A DNA stretch of 34,016 nt from Aliivibrio_A kagoshimensis (GCF_050337105.1 NZ_JAKJSQ010000047.1:1-34016), one strand, 5' to 3'. Counted from the stretch's first letter, positions 1 through 7,415 are shown. Notes: generated by a model not told the origin, from the letters alone. Made by a program: numbers and translations.

Positions 1-110
1 CTGATAGGTTTTTGATATCAATCCAGCTTAAGTTATTGAATTTAAAGTATTATTATCTATATTATCAATAAGGGAGGTGGTTGAATATAAATAATCAAAG
101 GGATATCACA

Positions 111-737
111 ATGTTCGAGTATTTAGTACAAGATTCAAACCTTCCTTTTTCGATCTCACTCTCAATTATGTTGATTTTTACCTTTTTAGAGATCGTTAGT
201 TTAATTTTAGGAATGGGTTTCTCTAATATGTTTGATGCTATTTTGCCTGATATTGAGTTTGATGCAGTTAACAGCAGTTCTCACTCGTTCTTGGCCTGGC
301 TGAATATAGGTAAAGTCCCCTTTCTTATCTTACTTATTCTTTTTTTATCGGTTTTTGGCATTTTAGGGTTGGCTATCCAAATGTTGGCAATGGTGTTAAT
401 TAACTCGGCACTACCGGTACTTATTGCTGTAGCCATTTCGATGTCAGTTTCTCTGTTTGCAGTTCACTTTATTAGTAGAGCGGTTGAACCGCTTTTTAGT
501 GATCAGAGCAGTGCGGTATCAAAAGAGTCTTTTGTAGGGCGAATTGCCACGATTACATTGGGTACCGCCAAGAGCGGGCAACCAGCAGAAGCAAAAGTAG
601 TGGATAACAATGGTTATACGCACTATGTACTGATTGAACCATTTGATGATGATTCTGACTCCTATGTAAAAGGAGATGAAGTCGTTGTGGTGAAAAATAA
701 CGGGGCATCATATTTGGGCACACGTTTTACATTATAA
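111..737 (+). CDS. yqiJ: YqiJ-family inner-membrane protein, flotillin partner
   Basis: The 208-residue product has three hydrophobic segments (about residues 3-27, 60-85 and 93-115) and then a soluble C-terminal domain rich in beta strands (about 140-208, from VGRIATITLG to the end). This is the YqiJ/NfeD-like plan, in which an OB-fold tail sits beside a flotillin. It lies 21 bp upstream of yqiK, as in other YqiJK pairs, so co-transcription and a shared role in membrane microdomain organisation are inferred. Start choice: ATG at 111 has AAAGGGA at 97-103 and gives the usual family length. A TTG at 81 would add ten residues; a very strong purine-rich SD at 71-79 lies directly before it, so that start cannot be excluded. 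Confidence 0.85.
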   Translation: MFEYLVQDSNLPFSISLSIMLIFTFLEIVSLILGMGFSNMFDAILPDIEFDAVNSSSHSFLAWLNIGKVPFLILLILFLSVFGILGLAIQMLAMVLINSALPVLIAVAISMSVSLFAVHFISRAVEPLFSDQSSAVSKESFVGRIATITLGTAKSGQPAEAKVVDNNGYTHYVLIEPFDDDSDSYVKGDEVVVVKNNGASYLGTRFTL

Positions 738-758
738 GAGATATATTAAGGATAATTT

Positions 759-2531
759 ATGTTCGAGCTAGGTAGTATTGAGACAATCGCTGTTTTTGCT
801 GGAGGTGCTGTACTGACCATTTTTGTGATTGGTGGCATTTTCGCAAGACTGTATCAAAGGGCTTCAAAAGAGACCGCATATGTAAGAACTGGACTTGGAG
901 GGCAATCTATTGTCATGGATGGTGGCTCTATCGTGCTGCCGGTTGTGCATGAGATCATTCCGGTGAATATGAATACATTACGATTAGACGTGAGGCGTAC
1001 TGATCAGCAAGCGTTGATCACCCGTGATCGCATGCGAGTTGATGTTCAAGCTGAATTTTATGTTCGGGTACAGCCAACAGAAGAGTCTATAGCCAATGCC
1101 GCCCAGACATTGGGTCGTAGAACCATGCATCCCGACGCACTTAAAGAACTCATTGAAGGTAAATTTGTGGATGCACTGCGCTCCGTTGCTGCAGAGATGG
1201 CAATGGAAGAGCTGCATGAAAAACGGGTAGATTTTGTTCAAAAAGTACAGATCGCGGTTTCAGAAGATCTGTTGAAAAATGGTTTGGAACTTGAGAGTGT
1301 CTCCTTAACAGGTTTGGATCAAACCAGTTTAGAGCATTTGAACCCTGAAAATGCGTTTGATGCTCAAGGTTTAACACTGCTTACTCAACAAATTGAGATG
1401 CGAAAAAGAGAGCGTAATGATATTGAACAAGACACCATGGTTAAGATTAAGCAGAAGAATTTAGATGCAGAGCGTTTGAAATTAGAGATCACTAAACAAG
1501 AAGAGGGCGCTCGATTTGAGCAGCAAAGGGAGATTGAATATTCAAGACTGGAACAAGAGCGTGAAGTTGAAGTAAGACGCGCGGCACAGAATGCTGAAAT
1601 AAAACGTGAACGGGCGCAAAAAGAGCAAGAAGCAGAAGATGTGGCTATTTATACCAAACAGCAGATCGCCCAAGCTAATATCACTTCAGAGCGAACCATT
1701 GAAGAAGACCTCATTCAAAAAGAGCTCTATTTGAAAGAGAAAGAGATAGCTAAAACACGTGCGATTGAAGTCTCGGATATTGAGCGTTTAAAAGCCGTAG
1801 AGCTCTCTGAGCAGGACCGTGCTATTGCCATTGCAGAGCGTTCAAAAGCCCAATCTGAAGCAAAAACGGAAGCAGACATTGCACTGGCAGAAGCGGTAAG
1901 AGCAGAAGAGTCTGTTATCACCGCGAGAGAACAAGAGCAAGCTGAACGTCAAAAACAGGTTGAATTGATTAAAGCGAATAAAGAAGCTGAGAAAAACGCA
2001 ATTGGGATCACTGTTGCTGCAGAAGCGGAAAAGCAGGCATCAGAGGATCATGCGCTAGCCGTGAAAATCAAAGCACAAGGTGAATCGGATAAGTTGCGCG
2101 TGGAAGCAGAAGGTAAAGCCATCGCTGAGAAACTGTTGGCTGAAGCCGCCGAGATTCGATACAAAGTGGATGCCAAAGGTAAACAATCGATTAACGAAGC
2201 AAATAACCTCCTCTCAGCCGAACAGATTGCGATGCAGGTAAAATTTGAACTAATCAATAACCTTCCAGGAATTATTCGTGAAAGTGTTAAGCCGATGGAG
2301 AACATCGAAGGGATTAAAATCCTTCAGGTCGATGGTTTCGGTGGCGCTGGTTCAGCATCTGTTGGGGAGTCTCAGCAAGAAGGTTCAGCTAATTTAGCGG
2401 ATCAAGTAGTAAATAGTGCCTTAAGGTATCGTGGTCAAGCCCCACTGCTTGATTCATTACTCAGTGAAATTGGTATATCTAATGGCGATATTAACGGCTT
2501 GACCAATGGTCTAAACAGTATCGAGAAATAG
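759..2531 (+). CDS. yqiK: Flotillin-like protein YqiK (SPFH domain)
   Basis: The 590-residue product begins with a single hydrophobic anchor (about residues 7-28). An SPFH/band-7 domain follows (about 40-200, with the GGSIVLPVVHEIIPVNM and RDRMRVDVQAEFYVRV stretches). A very long charged Glu/Ala/Lys/Arg region (about 210-490) is predicted to be coiled coil, and the C-terminus is Gly/Ser rich. This is the flotillin/YqiK architecture, slightly longer than the roughly 550 residues I recall for E. coli YqiK. Flotillins oligomerise at the inner membrane and scaffold membrane domains; YqiK itself has been linked to motility and envelope stress. It is the second gene of the yqiJK operon and ends 6 bp before the left arm of a terminator. 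Confidence 0.92.
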   Translation: MFELGSIETIAVFAGGAVLTIFVIGGIFARLYQRASKETAYVRTGLGGQSIVMDGGSIVLPVVHEIIPVNMNTLRLDVRRTDQQALITRDRMRVDVQAEFYVRVQPTEESIANAAQTLGRRTMHPDALKELIEGKFVDALRSVAAEMAMEELHEKRVDFVQKVQIAVSEDLLKNGLELESVSLTGLDQTSLEHLNPENAFDAQGLTLLTQQIEMRKRERNDIEQDTMVKIKQKNLDAERLKLEITKQEEGARFEQQREIEYSRLEQEREVEVRRAAQNAEIKRERAQKEQEAEDVAIYTKQQIAQANITSERTIEEDLIQKELYLKEKEIAKTRAIEVSDIERLKAVELSEQDRAIAIAERSKAQSEAKTEADIALAEAVRAEESVITAREQEQAERQKQVELIKANKEAEKNAIGITVAAEAEKQASEDHALAVKIKAQGESDKLRVEAEGKAIAEKLLAEAAEIRYKVDAKGKQSINEANNLLSAEQIAMQVKFELINNLPGIIRESVKPMENIEGIKILQVDGFGGAGSASVGESQQEGSANLADQVVNSALRYRGQAPLLDSLLSEIGISNGDINGLTNGLNSIEK

Positions 2532-2536
2532 TCTTG

Positions 2537-2570
2537 AAAAAACGGGTACCAATTAGATACCCGTTTTTTT
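2537..2570. terminator. Bidirectional terminator between yqiK and purC
   Basis: A 12-bp perfect stem (2537-2548 pairs with 2558-2569) has a core of CGGGTA/TACCCG and is flanked by A-runs on the left and T-runs on the right. It can therefore end both yqiK (plus) and purC (minus), which converge here with only 60 bp between their stop codons. Confidence 0.85.
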
Positions 2571-2591
2571 GGATGCTACGAAACGTTAAAA

Positions 2592-3695
2592 CTAATCAAC
2601 CAAACCATACTGTTCGCGTAAGATATCGATGATCTCCGCTTTAGGGTTTTCGCTTAGGACAATCTCTTTACCCGTAATCTTTTCAGCAATGCCAGTGTAG
2701 ATTTTTGAAATCTGCATTAATACATCTTGTGGGAGATCGTTATCACGAGCAAGGGCTGCGCGTTCTGGCATGCGGTCTTTGTTTAATAAAATATCTGGAT
2801 CAGGGAAGTGATTCAATAGAAGCTGGCGGAAATCTTCTTTTGAATTTTCCACTATCTTTCCTTCTCGGTAAGCGGCTTCATCCCAAATACGAGATGAATC
2901 TGGCGTACCCACTTCATCCATGTAGATTAGCTTCTCTTGACCTTGTGCATCGGTGACATAACCAAACTCAAACTTAGTATCCACAAAAATCTGACCAAGT
3001 TTGGCCAGTTCACCACTGATCACGTCAAAACCTTCTTTTAATAGCTTCTCATAGTGAGCAATATCATCATTTTTGCGGAAGTTAAAGGCTTCAAAGTTAT
3101 CTTCAATGTTTTTACGAGTGATGTTCACATCATCAACAGCAGGAACACCCGGAATGCCTTCTAAAATCCCTTTAGTTGATGGAGTGATCAAAAGTTCAGG
3201 CATCTTCTGGTCTTTTTCTAAGCCTTCTGGTACATCAATACCACAGAATTCACGCTCACCTTTAGAGTACGAACGCCACATGGACCCTGTGATGTATTGG
3301 CGGCAAATGGCTTCAATCATGACAGGTTTGGCTTTTTGCACAATCCACACAAATGGATGAGGGATGTCTAAGATGTGGCTTTCCGCTAGGTTATTGTCTT
3401 TAAAGAGTTTAAACCAATGGTTAGAGATAGCATTAAGAGCGGCACCTTTACCAGGAACGCCTTTCATTCCGCCTTCACCGTGCCAAATACAGTCAAAAGC
3501 AGAGATTCGGTCGCTGATCACCATGATGGCAAGAGGTGCGTCTGCAGCGACGTTATAGCCTTTCTCTTTGATCAATCGACGGCTATCTGCTTCAGTTAAC
3601 CAATATACAGAGCGAACTTTTCCGCTGTGCACCGGTTTGTCGGTACGGATTGGGAGGTCGTCATTTACAGCGAGGACTTGATCAGCAAGACTCAT
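2592..3695 (-). CDS. purC: SAICAR synthetase (phosphoribosylaminoimidazole-succinocarboxamide synthase)
   Basis: This enzyme joins aspartate to CAIR using ATP in de novo purine synthesis. Visible family signatures are VRSVYWL near the N-terminus, the nucleotide-binding ISDRISAFDCIWHGEG stretch, RQYITGSMWRSYSKGE, the FVDTKFEFGY segment and LIYMDEVGTPDSSRIW close to the C-terminus. At 367 residues it is the long form found in Vibrio and relatives, not the roughly 237-residue E. coli type. The ATG at 3695 has an AGGA Shine-Dalgarno sequence. It is monocistronic, with a PurR-type operator 134 bp upstream, so repression by purines is likely. Confidence 0.95.
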   Translation of the reverse strand: MSLADQVLAVNDDLPIRTDKPVHSGKVRSVYWLTEADSRRLIKEKGYNVAADAPLAIMVISDRISAFDCIWHGEGGMKGVPGKGAALNAISNHWFKLFKDNNLAESHILDIPHPFVWIVQKAKPVMIEAICRQYITGSMWRSYSKGEREFCGIDVPEGLEKDQKMPELLITPSTKGILEGIPGVPAVDDVNITRKNIEDNFEAFNFRKNDDIAHYEKLLKEGFDVISGELAKLGQIFVDTKFEFGYVTDAQGQEKLIYMDEVGTPDSSRIWDEAAYREGKIVENSKEDFRQLLLNHFPDPDILLNKDRMPERAALARDNDLPQDVLMQISKIYTGIAEKITGKEIVLSENPKAEIIDILREQYGLVD

Positions 3696-3828
3696 GGTGA
3701 ATTCCTATTTCAAAAGCAAAATTAGCATTAAATAACCGAGCAATAAAGCGGCTACCGGATGATAAATAAGGCTGAAGCCTATTTGATAATGCGCATGATA
3801 CCAGAACTATTTTAAGCTTCCAGTAAAA

Positions 3829-3844
3829 ATGCAAACGTTTGCTA
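3829..3844. promoter_or_regulatory. PurR operator (PUR box) upstream of purC
   Basis: The 16-mer ATGCAAACGTTTGCTA contains the perfect 12-bp palindrome GCAAACGTTTGC, which is the core of the gammaproteobacterial PurR consensus. It lies in the purC/membrane-protein intergenic region, 134 bp upstream of the purC start. It is also about 100 bp upstream of the divergent gene at 3943, which it could affect too. Confidence 0.88.
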
Positions 3845-3942
3845 TTGTCGGTGATCTTCTCGGATCTTACTGAAGTTTGCGGTCTCAAAATCATGAGGGG
3901 TGTTATACTTAATTCTATAATTAACCAGCAAGAGTTGATGTT

Positions 3943-4509
3943 ATGGCCAATCCAGAGCATGAAGAGATATTAGACAAATTAGATGAGCTGAGTGTGCTTG
4001 TTTACCGTAGTGGAATTACTCTATTTGGAGTCTCTCTACTATTAATGGCTGTGGGACTATCCAACCACTTAGGCTTTATTACTCTTGATATACCGGAGTT
4101 GTTTTTGCCCGTGATCACCACGTTAATTGGGCTGTCTGGGGCAATGTGTTGCGCTAACCTGCATGTTTATGATAAAAAAATCAGGATGATCATCACCTGG
4201 TCAAGTTGGATTGGATTGGTGTTGTTGCTGTTGTTTGCGGGGACCGGATTTCAATGGATAGGATTAGGGTTTATCTTTGTCTCTTTTTCAGGCATCGCGG
4301 TAAAAGAGGCGTTTTGTTTTAAAGTTCCCGGTTTACGTTCAATGCCTTGGTTGCTGTGTCTAACGGTTATTTTGATGGCGTTAAATCAACATTTTGTAAC
4401 AATTTTGCTATTGGTGATGTCAGCGGGTGTCATGTTGTTTCTTTCGGTTGCTAAATGGAGAATGCCGCTGCATTTTGATATTGGTGACAAGTCTAACTAC
4501 CAAGTTTGA
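3943..4509 (+). CDS. Six-TM integral membrane protein, DUF2301-like
   Basis: The 188-residue protein has a short charged N-terminus and about six hydrophobic helices (roughly residues 24-42, 49-68, 80-98, 102-121, 132-149 and 151-168). The GIAVKEAFCF stretch between helices 4 and 5 resembles the DUF2301 family of uncharacterised membrane proteins; this assignment comes from memory of the family. No catalytic motif is visible. The ATG at 3943 follows GCAAGAGTTGATGTT, a weak SD. A TATACT -10-like box lies at 3904-3909 without a well-spaced -35. It is divergent from purC and the function is unknown. Confidence 0.7.
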   Translation: MANPEHEEILDKLDELSVLVYRSGITLFGVSLLLMAVGLSNHLGFITLDIPELFLPVITTLIGLSGAMCCANLHVYDKKIRMIITWSSWIGLVLLLLFAGTGFQWIGLGFIFVSFSGIAVKEAFCFKVPGLRSMPWLLCLTVILMALNQHFVTILLLVMSAGVMLFLSVAKWRMPLHFDIGDKSNYQV

Positions 4510-4710
4510 TCAAGAATTCCCCCTACTTGGCCATTTATTTTCCCAATAAATTGAACCTTTCTTTATGGATTATAACTAACAGTTATCTGCTTTATAAACT
4601 GAGCTAATTATTAAACTGCTTAGGTTTACGGTAGAGTTCTCCTTAGAATGAAATGGGAGTATGTTGAGTTAAGGACGATTCATAATTTATGGCCAAGTGA
4701 GGGTTGAATT

Positions 4711-4848
4711 ATGCTAAGAAGTTATTTGGTAAGTGGCATTAAATTTGGTTTACCGAGAATTAAAATCTTTACTGCCTACAGTCACTATGAAGCGTTGGCT
4801 GATGCGGGTAAAGAGGGGTTTTCTGAGCCCAGAGTCGTTGTAATATAA
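4711..4848 (+). CDS. Small ORF, 45 residues, unknown function
   Basis: The ORF reads MLRSYLVSGIKFGLPRIKIF, continues TAYSHYEALADAGKEGFSEP and ends RVVVI. A GAGGG Shine-Dalgarno sequence (4699-4703) stands seven bases before the ATG, and a strong terminator follows 15 bp after the stop. Both suggest a real, separately transcribed gene. The product is basic at the N-terminus and amphipathic rather than clearly transmembrane. I do not recognise a family. About 200 bp of upstream DNA is available for a promoter. Confidence 0.5.
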   Translation: MLRSYLVSGIKFGLPRIKIFTAYSHYEALADAGKEGFSEPRVVVI

Positions 4849-4863
4849 TGACAAAAATGAAAG

Positions 4864-4891
4864 AACCGAGCCTTGAAGTGGCTCGGTTTTT
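4864..4891. terminator. Rho-independent terminator after the 45-codon ORF
   Basis: AACCGAGCC (4864-4872) pairs perfectly with GGCTCGGTT (4880-4888) around a 7-nt loop, and five T's end at 4891. On the minus strand the hairpin is also followed by a T-rich stretch. It may therefore once have ended the minus-strand gene whose tail lies at 4907-5010. Confidence 0.85.
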
Positions 4892-4906
4892 GCGTTTTAA
4901 GGGGGA

Positions 4907-5010
4907 TTATTTCGGCCAGCTCTCTTGTTCAATTTTCGCCAGTGCACAAGAGGTAGTCGCTGTGTAGAAGATGAACTTTACGTTATTGTTATTGATATAA
5001 GCTCGTTGGT
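4907..5010 (-). pseudogene. Truncated 3' tail of an unidentified minus-strand gene
   Basis: On the minus strand an open frame with no start codon runs RAYINNNNVKFIFYT, then ATTSCALAKIEQESWPK, and stops at 4907. It has a protein-like composition and ends 16 bp before the hairpin at 4864-4891, as a normal gene end would. Upstream, the frame runs directly into gabD-derived sequence and reaches a stop at 5018-5020. I infer that only the C-terminus of a gene survives. The family is not recognised, and chance coding remains possible. Confidence 0.4.
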
Positions 5011-5151
5011 GTCGGCATTAATGAAGGTATTATTTCCACCGAGGTGGGACCATTTGGTGGAGTCAAAGAGTCAGGCCTAGGAAGAGAAGGCTCTAAGTAT
5101 GGTATTGAAGATTATATCGAGATCAAATACCTATTGATGGGCGGGTTGTAA
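5002..5151 (+). pseudogene. gabD: C-terminal remnant of succinate-semialdehyde dehydrogenase
   Basis: From 5011 the plus strand encodes VGINEGIISTEVGPFGGVKE, then SGLGREGSKYGIEDYIEIKY and LLMGGL, followed by TAA. This is the unmistakable C-terminus of a GabD-type aldehyde dehydrogenase: NEGIISTEV, PFGGVKESGLGREG and YGIEDYIEIKY are conserved. Upstream of about 5008 the similarity stops and there is an in-frame stop at 4993-4995, so roughly 440 N-terminal residues, including the catalytic Cys and Glu, are missing. The surviving frame is intact, which suggests a fairly recent loss. The stop overlaps the 3' end of the convergent ydcO by 21 bp. Confidence 0.88.
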
Positions 5152-6306
5152 CCGATGTTGTATCAACAAGGTGATGCCGCCTGCGACAACCCCCCACAGT
5201 GGAGAGCCGATATTCCATACCTCTAGATTTGATGCGGTCACCATAAAAGTGATCAGTGCGGCTTCTCGGTAGCGCACGTCGTGAAGTGCCAGTTGCAAAC
5301 TGTTGCCAATGGTTGAGAAGAGAGCAATACCGGCTAAGGCTAAAATGAGAGCTGTCGGAAGTGCGTCAAACAGAGTCATTAGTGTGACGGCACCGAGTCC
5401 CATCAGTATATAGAAAACACCAGCGGCCACCGAGGTCCAATAGCGTTGTTTACTGACAGGGTCTGCGTTTTCGGTCATACAGATAGCGGCTGTAATGGCG
5501 GCTAAGTTAATACCAAATCCGCCAAAGGGAGCAATCAATAAGTTAGCAGCCCCTGTGACGGTCATGGTACTGGACACGGGTGCTTGATAGCCGTGTGCTT
5601 TTAATACCGCAATACCCGGAATGTTTTGTGATGCCATCGTGACGACAAACAGCGGCAGACCAATACTAATAAAAGCAGCAATACTCCATTCAGGTTGGAT
5701 ATAGTGCAGTCTACTGATTTGCCAGCTTAACTCAGGCGGCAGTTCAATTAAGGTTAATAACCACGCCGTCGCAAAACCGATCAGCAGTACAGCTAACATC
5801 GTATAACGAGGAAAGAGATGTTTGCATACTAGATAGGTCAACAACATTGAGCTGACTAAAGTGATCTGTTGATCCATGAGGTTAAAGGTATTGATACCAA
5901 AGTTAATGAGTATGCCAGCCAGCATTGCGTTTGCGAGAGGCAGAGGTACTCTGTTCATTGTTTTTTCAAACCAACCAGTGATACCAGAGAGCGTAATGAG
6001 AGCAGCAGAGAACAGAAACGCTCCCGTTGCTTGATGGATAGTGAAGCCTTGAGTGCTTGAGATGAGCAGCGCCGCACCGGGTGTTGACCAAGCGATGAGA
6101 ATAGGTACTCGATAATAGAGCGATAGACCAATAGAGGTGATACCCATCCCCAACCCTAATGCTAATAACCAGCTTGATACCATCTGAATATCACCACCTA
6201 GGTTAATTGCCGCTTGGTAGATAAGCGCAACGGTGCTGGTAAAACCAACCAATACGGCGATAAAACCAGTATTGATTCGGTTGAGTATTAAGCCTGCCTG
6301 CTTCAT
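5131..6306 (-). CDS. ydcO: BenE/YdcO-family inner-membrane transporter
   Basis: The 391-residue polytopic protein has about 11-12 hydrophobic segments, and the length matches what I recall for E. coli YdcO. BenE-family features include the Pro/Gly-rich IAWSTPGAALL segment, the MASQNIPGIAVLKAHGY stretch and the LIAPFGGFGINLAAITAAICM segment. The family is annotated as benzoate:H+ symporters, but the substrate of the YdcO branch is not established. Start choice: ATG at 6306 follows AGGGA at ideal spacing; an upstream in-frame ATG at 6360 would begin inside the operator. It is divergent from the ydcN-type regulator, as in E. coli. Its 3' end runs into the gabD remnant. Confidence 0.88.
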   Translation of the reverse strand: MKQAGLILNRINTGFIAVLVGFTSTVALIYQAAINLGGDIQMVSSWLLALGLGMGITSIGLSLYYRVPILIAWSTPGAALLISSTQGFTIHQATGAFLFSAALITLSGITGWFEKTMNRVPLPLANAMLAGILINFGINTFNLMDQQITLVSSMLLTYLVCKHLFPRYTMLAVLLIGFATAWLLTLIELPPELSWQISRLHYIQPEWSIAAFISIGLPLFVVTMASQNIPGIAVLKAHGYQAPVSSTMTVTGAANLLIAPFGGFGINLAAITAAICMTENADPVSKQRYWTSVAAGVFYILMGLGAVTLMTLFDALPTALILALAGIALFSTIGNSLQLALHDVRYREAALITFMVTASNLEVWNIGSPLWGVVAGGITLLIQHRLQPAHQ

Positions 6307-6341
6307 CTTTTTATCCCTTTTTTTACGTGTTACACTCTGAG

Positions 6342-6359
6342 TGTGCGTAATAGCGCACA
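6342..6359. promoter_or_regulatory. Operator copy 1 in the ydcO-sutR intergenic region
   Basis: TGTGCGTAATAGCGCACA has outer arms TGTGCG/CGCACA forming a perfect 6-bp inverted repeat. A near-copy lies 32 bp downstream at 6374-6391. It stands 36 bp upstream of the ydcO start, in a position to block its transcription. I infer that it binds the adjacent Xre-cupin regulator. Confidence 0.7.
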
Positions 6360-6373
6360 ATCAAAATTAACAC

Positions 6374-6391
6374 TGTATGTTATAGCGCACA
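6374..6391. promoter_or_regulatory. Operator copy 2 in the ydcO-sutR intergenic region
   Basis: TGTATGTTATAGCGCACA matches copy 1 at 15 of 18 positions and keeps the full right half ATAGCGCACA. The two copies are 32 bp apart start to start, about three helical turns, so bound proteins would lie on the same DNA face. This copy ends seven bases before the regulator's ATG and abuts its AAGG ribosome binding site, which suggests autorepression. Confidence 0.7.
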
Positions 6392-6398
6392 AGGTATT

Positions 6399-6935
6399 AT
6401 GAGTAAAAATATCAATAATTCACTCGGCTCTCGGTTGAAAAACGCACGAAGTCAACAGGGTTGGAGTTTAGATCAAGCCAGTAAAGAGACGGGTGTATCC
6501 AAAGCAATGTTAGGGCAGATTGAACGCGGTGAATCCAGCCCAACCATTGTTAGGTTATGGAGTATTGCCAATGGTTTTAAGCGGCCTCTGTCCTATTTCT
6601 TAACGGATCTTGAGACAACGACCACCCCTCCTGTGTTAGTGAATAACGAGCAAGATATTCAAGTTGTGACGCTGTTTCCTTACGATAAAAATACGGGGTT
6701 AGAGACCTTCCAAATTACCTTTGAACCAGGGCGAGAATACCTTTCTGATCCGCACAACGAAGGGGTGGTGGAGCACATTATTGTGGTGGATGGCTGCATG
6801 GAGTATTACTTAGATGGAGAGTGGCACAGCTTAAAGCAGGGTCAAGTGGTCAAATTTCCCGCTGATCAGGTGCATGGCTACCGTAATTTGTCGGACGATC
6901 TTGCGATGATCCACAACATTATTAGCTATCGATAA
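6399..6935 (+). CDS. sutR: Xre-family regulator with C-terminal cupin (SutR/YdcN-like)
   Basis: The 178-residue protein has an N-terminal helix-turn-helix (about residues 9-63: LGSRLKNARSQQGWSLDQAS, then SKAMLGQIERGESSPTI) and a C-terminal cupin (about 105-176: FEPGREY, HIIVVDGCMEYYL, KFPADQVHGYRNL). Length and architecture match E. coli YdcN, renamed SutR for its role in sulfur-use genes. Divergence from ydcO is also conserved. The cupin presumably senses a small ligand, whose identity is unknown. ATG at 6399 follows AAGG at short spacing. Autoregulation through the two 18-bp operators directly upstream is likely. Confidence 0.88.
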   Translation: MSKNINNSLGSRLKNARSQQGWSLDQASKETGVSKAMLGQIERGESSPTIVRLWSIANGFKRPLSYFLTDLETTTTPPVLVNNEQDIQVVTLFPYDKNTGLETFQITFEPGREYLSDPHNEGVVEHIIVVDGCMEYYLDGEWHSLKQGQVVKFPADQVHGYRNLSDDLAMIHNIISYR

Positions 6936-6971
6936 GAATTGCCCTTTGATTCATGATGAATTACTATTTAA

Positions 6972-6987
6972 CTGTGTTTATATACAG
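6972..6987. promoter_or_regulatory. LexA-binding SOS box upstream of umuD
   Basis: CTGTGTTTATATACAG fits the LexA consensus CTGT-N8-ACAG exactly, with an AT-rich centre. It ends 11 bp before the umuD ATG, the usual position for repressing umuDC until DNA damage activates RecA. Confidence 0.92.
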
Positions 6988-6998
6988 TAGTTTGAGTT

Positions 6999-7412
6999 AT
7001 GAATGTTATACCTATCCGCGTAAGTGCGGGTATTACTGGTTTTGAAAGCCCTGCCGCAGAGTATTCACAGCTCCCACTGAGTTTGGATGAGTTGCTTATC
7101 GAGCACCCCAGCTCCACCTTTATTGGACAAGCCAGCGGTGATTCAATGGAAGGCGTGGGGATCTTTGATCATGACATTTTGATCGTTGATCGCTATGTGA
7201 ACGCCAAAAGTGGGGATGTGATTGTCGCCAATTTGAACGGTGAGTTTGTCTGTAAGTTACTCAATACAGAGCAACGTCTGCTGCTCTCAAGCAACAGCAA
7301 ATACCAACCTGTCGCGATTCATGAATATGACAACTTCAGTATTGAAGGGGTCGTCGTTCGTTCAATACGTTGTCACCGTTTAAGCCCACTGCTCTCTCGC
7401 AAGGCTGAATAG
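6999..7412 (+). CDS. umuD: UmuD, self-cleaving subunit of DNA polymerase V
   Basis: The 137-residue S24 (LexA-like) protein has the catalytic dyad Ser49 in FIGQASGDSMEG and Lys86 in GEFVCKLL. These are 37 residues apart, the same spacing as E. coli Ser60/Lys97. The scissile bond appears to be Ala10-Gly11 (RVSAGITGFESPA), so the removable N-terminal arm is much shorter than the 24 residues of E. coli UmuD. RecA-stimulated cleavage would give UmuD', which joins UmuC in polymerase V for translesion synthesis. An SOS box lies just upstream and umuC begins 3 bp after the stop. The SD is weak. Confidence 0.95.
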   Translation: MNVIPIRVSAGITGFESPAAEYSQLPLSLDELLIEHPSSTFIGQASGDSMEGVGIFDHDILIVDRYVNAKSGDVIVANLNGEFVCKLLNTEQRLLLSSNSKYQPVAIHEYDNFSIEGVVVRSIRCHRLSPLLSRKAE

Positions 7413-7415
7413 AGT

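Noticed and set aside
984..1377. Two minus-strand ORFs inside yqiK
   Set aside because: They lie fully within a well-supported flotillin gene and have no recognisable protein features.
3682..3960. Minus-strand ORF of 92 codons upstream of purC
   Set aside because: It covers the purC promoter with its PUR box and overlaps two real genes. Its translation has no family character and a good purC start with SD exists downstream.
5131..6306. Specific benzoate transporter
   Set aside because: Family-level similarity to BenE is clear, but no benzoate catabolic genes are near and the YdcO branch has no proven substrate.
6373..6391. A second SOS box (CTGT...) before sutR
   Set aside because: The right half ACAG is missing at the required spacing; the sequence is better explained as one of two repeats of the 18-bp operator.
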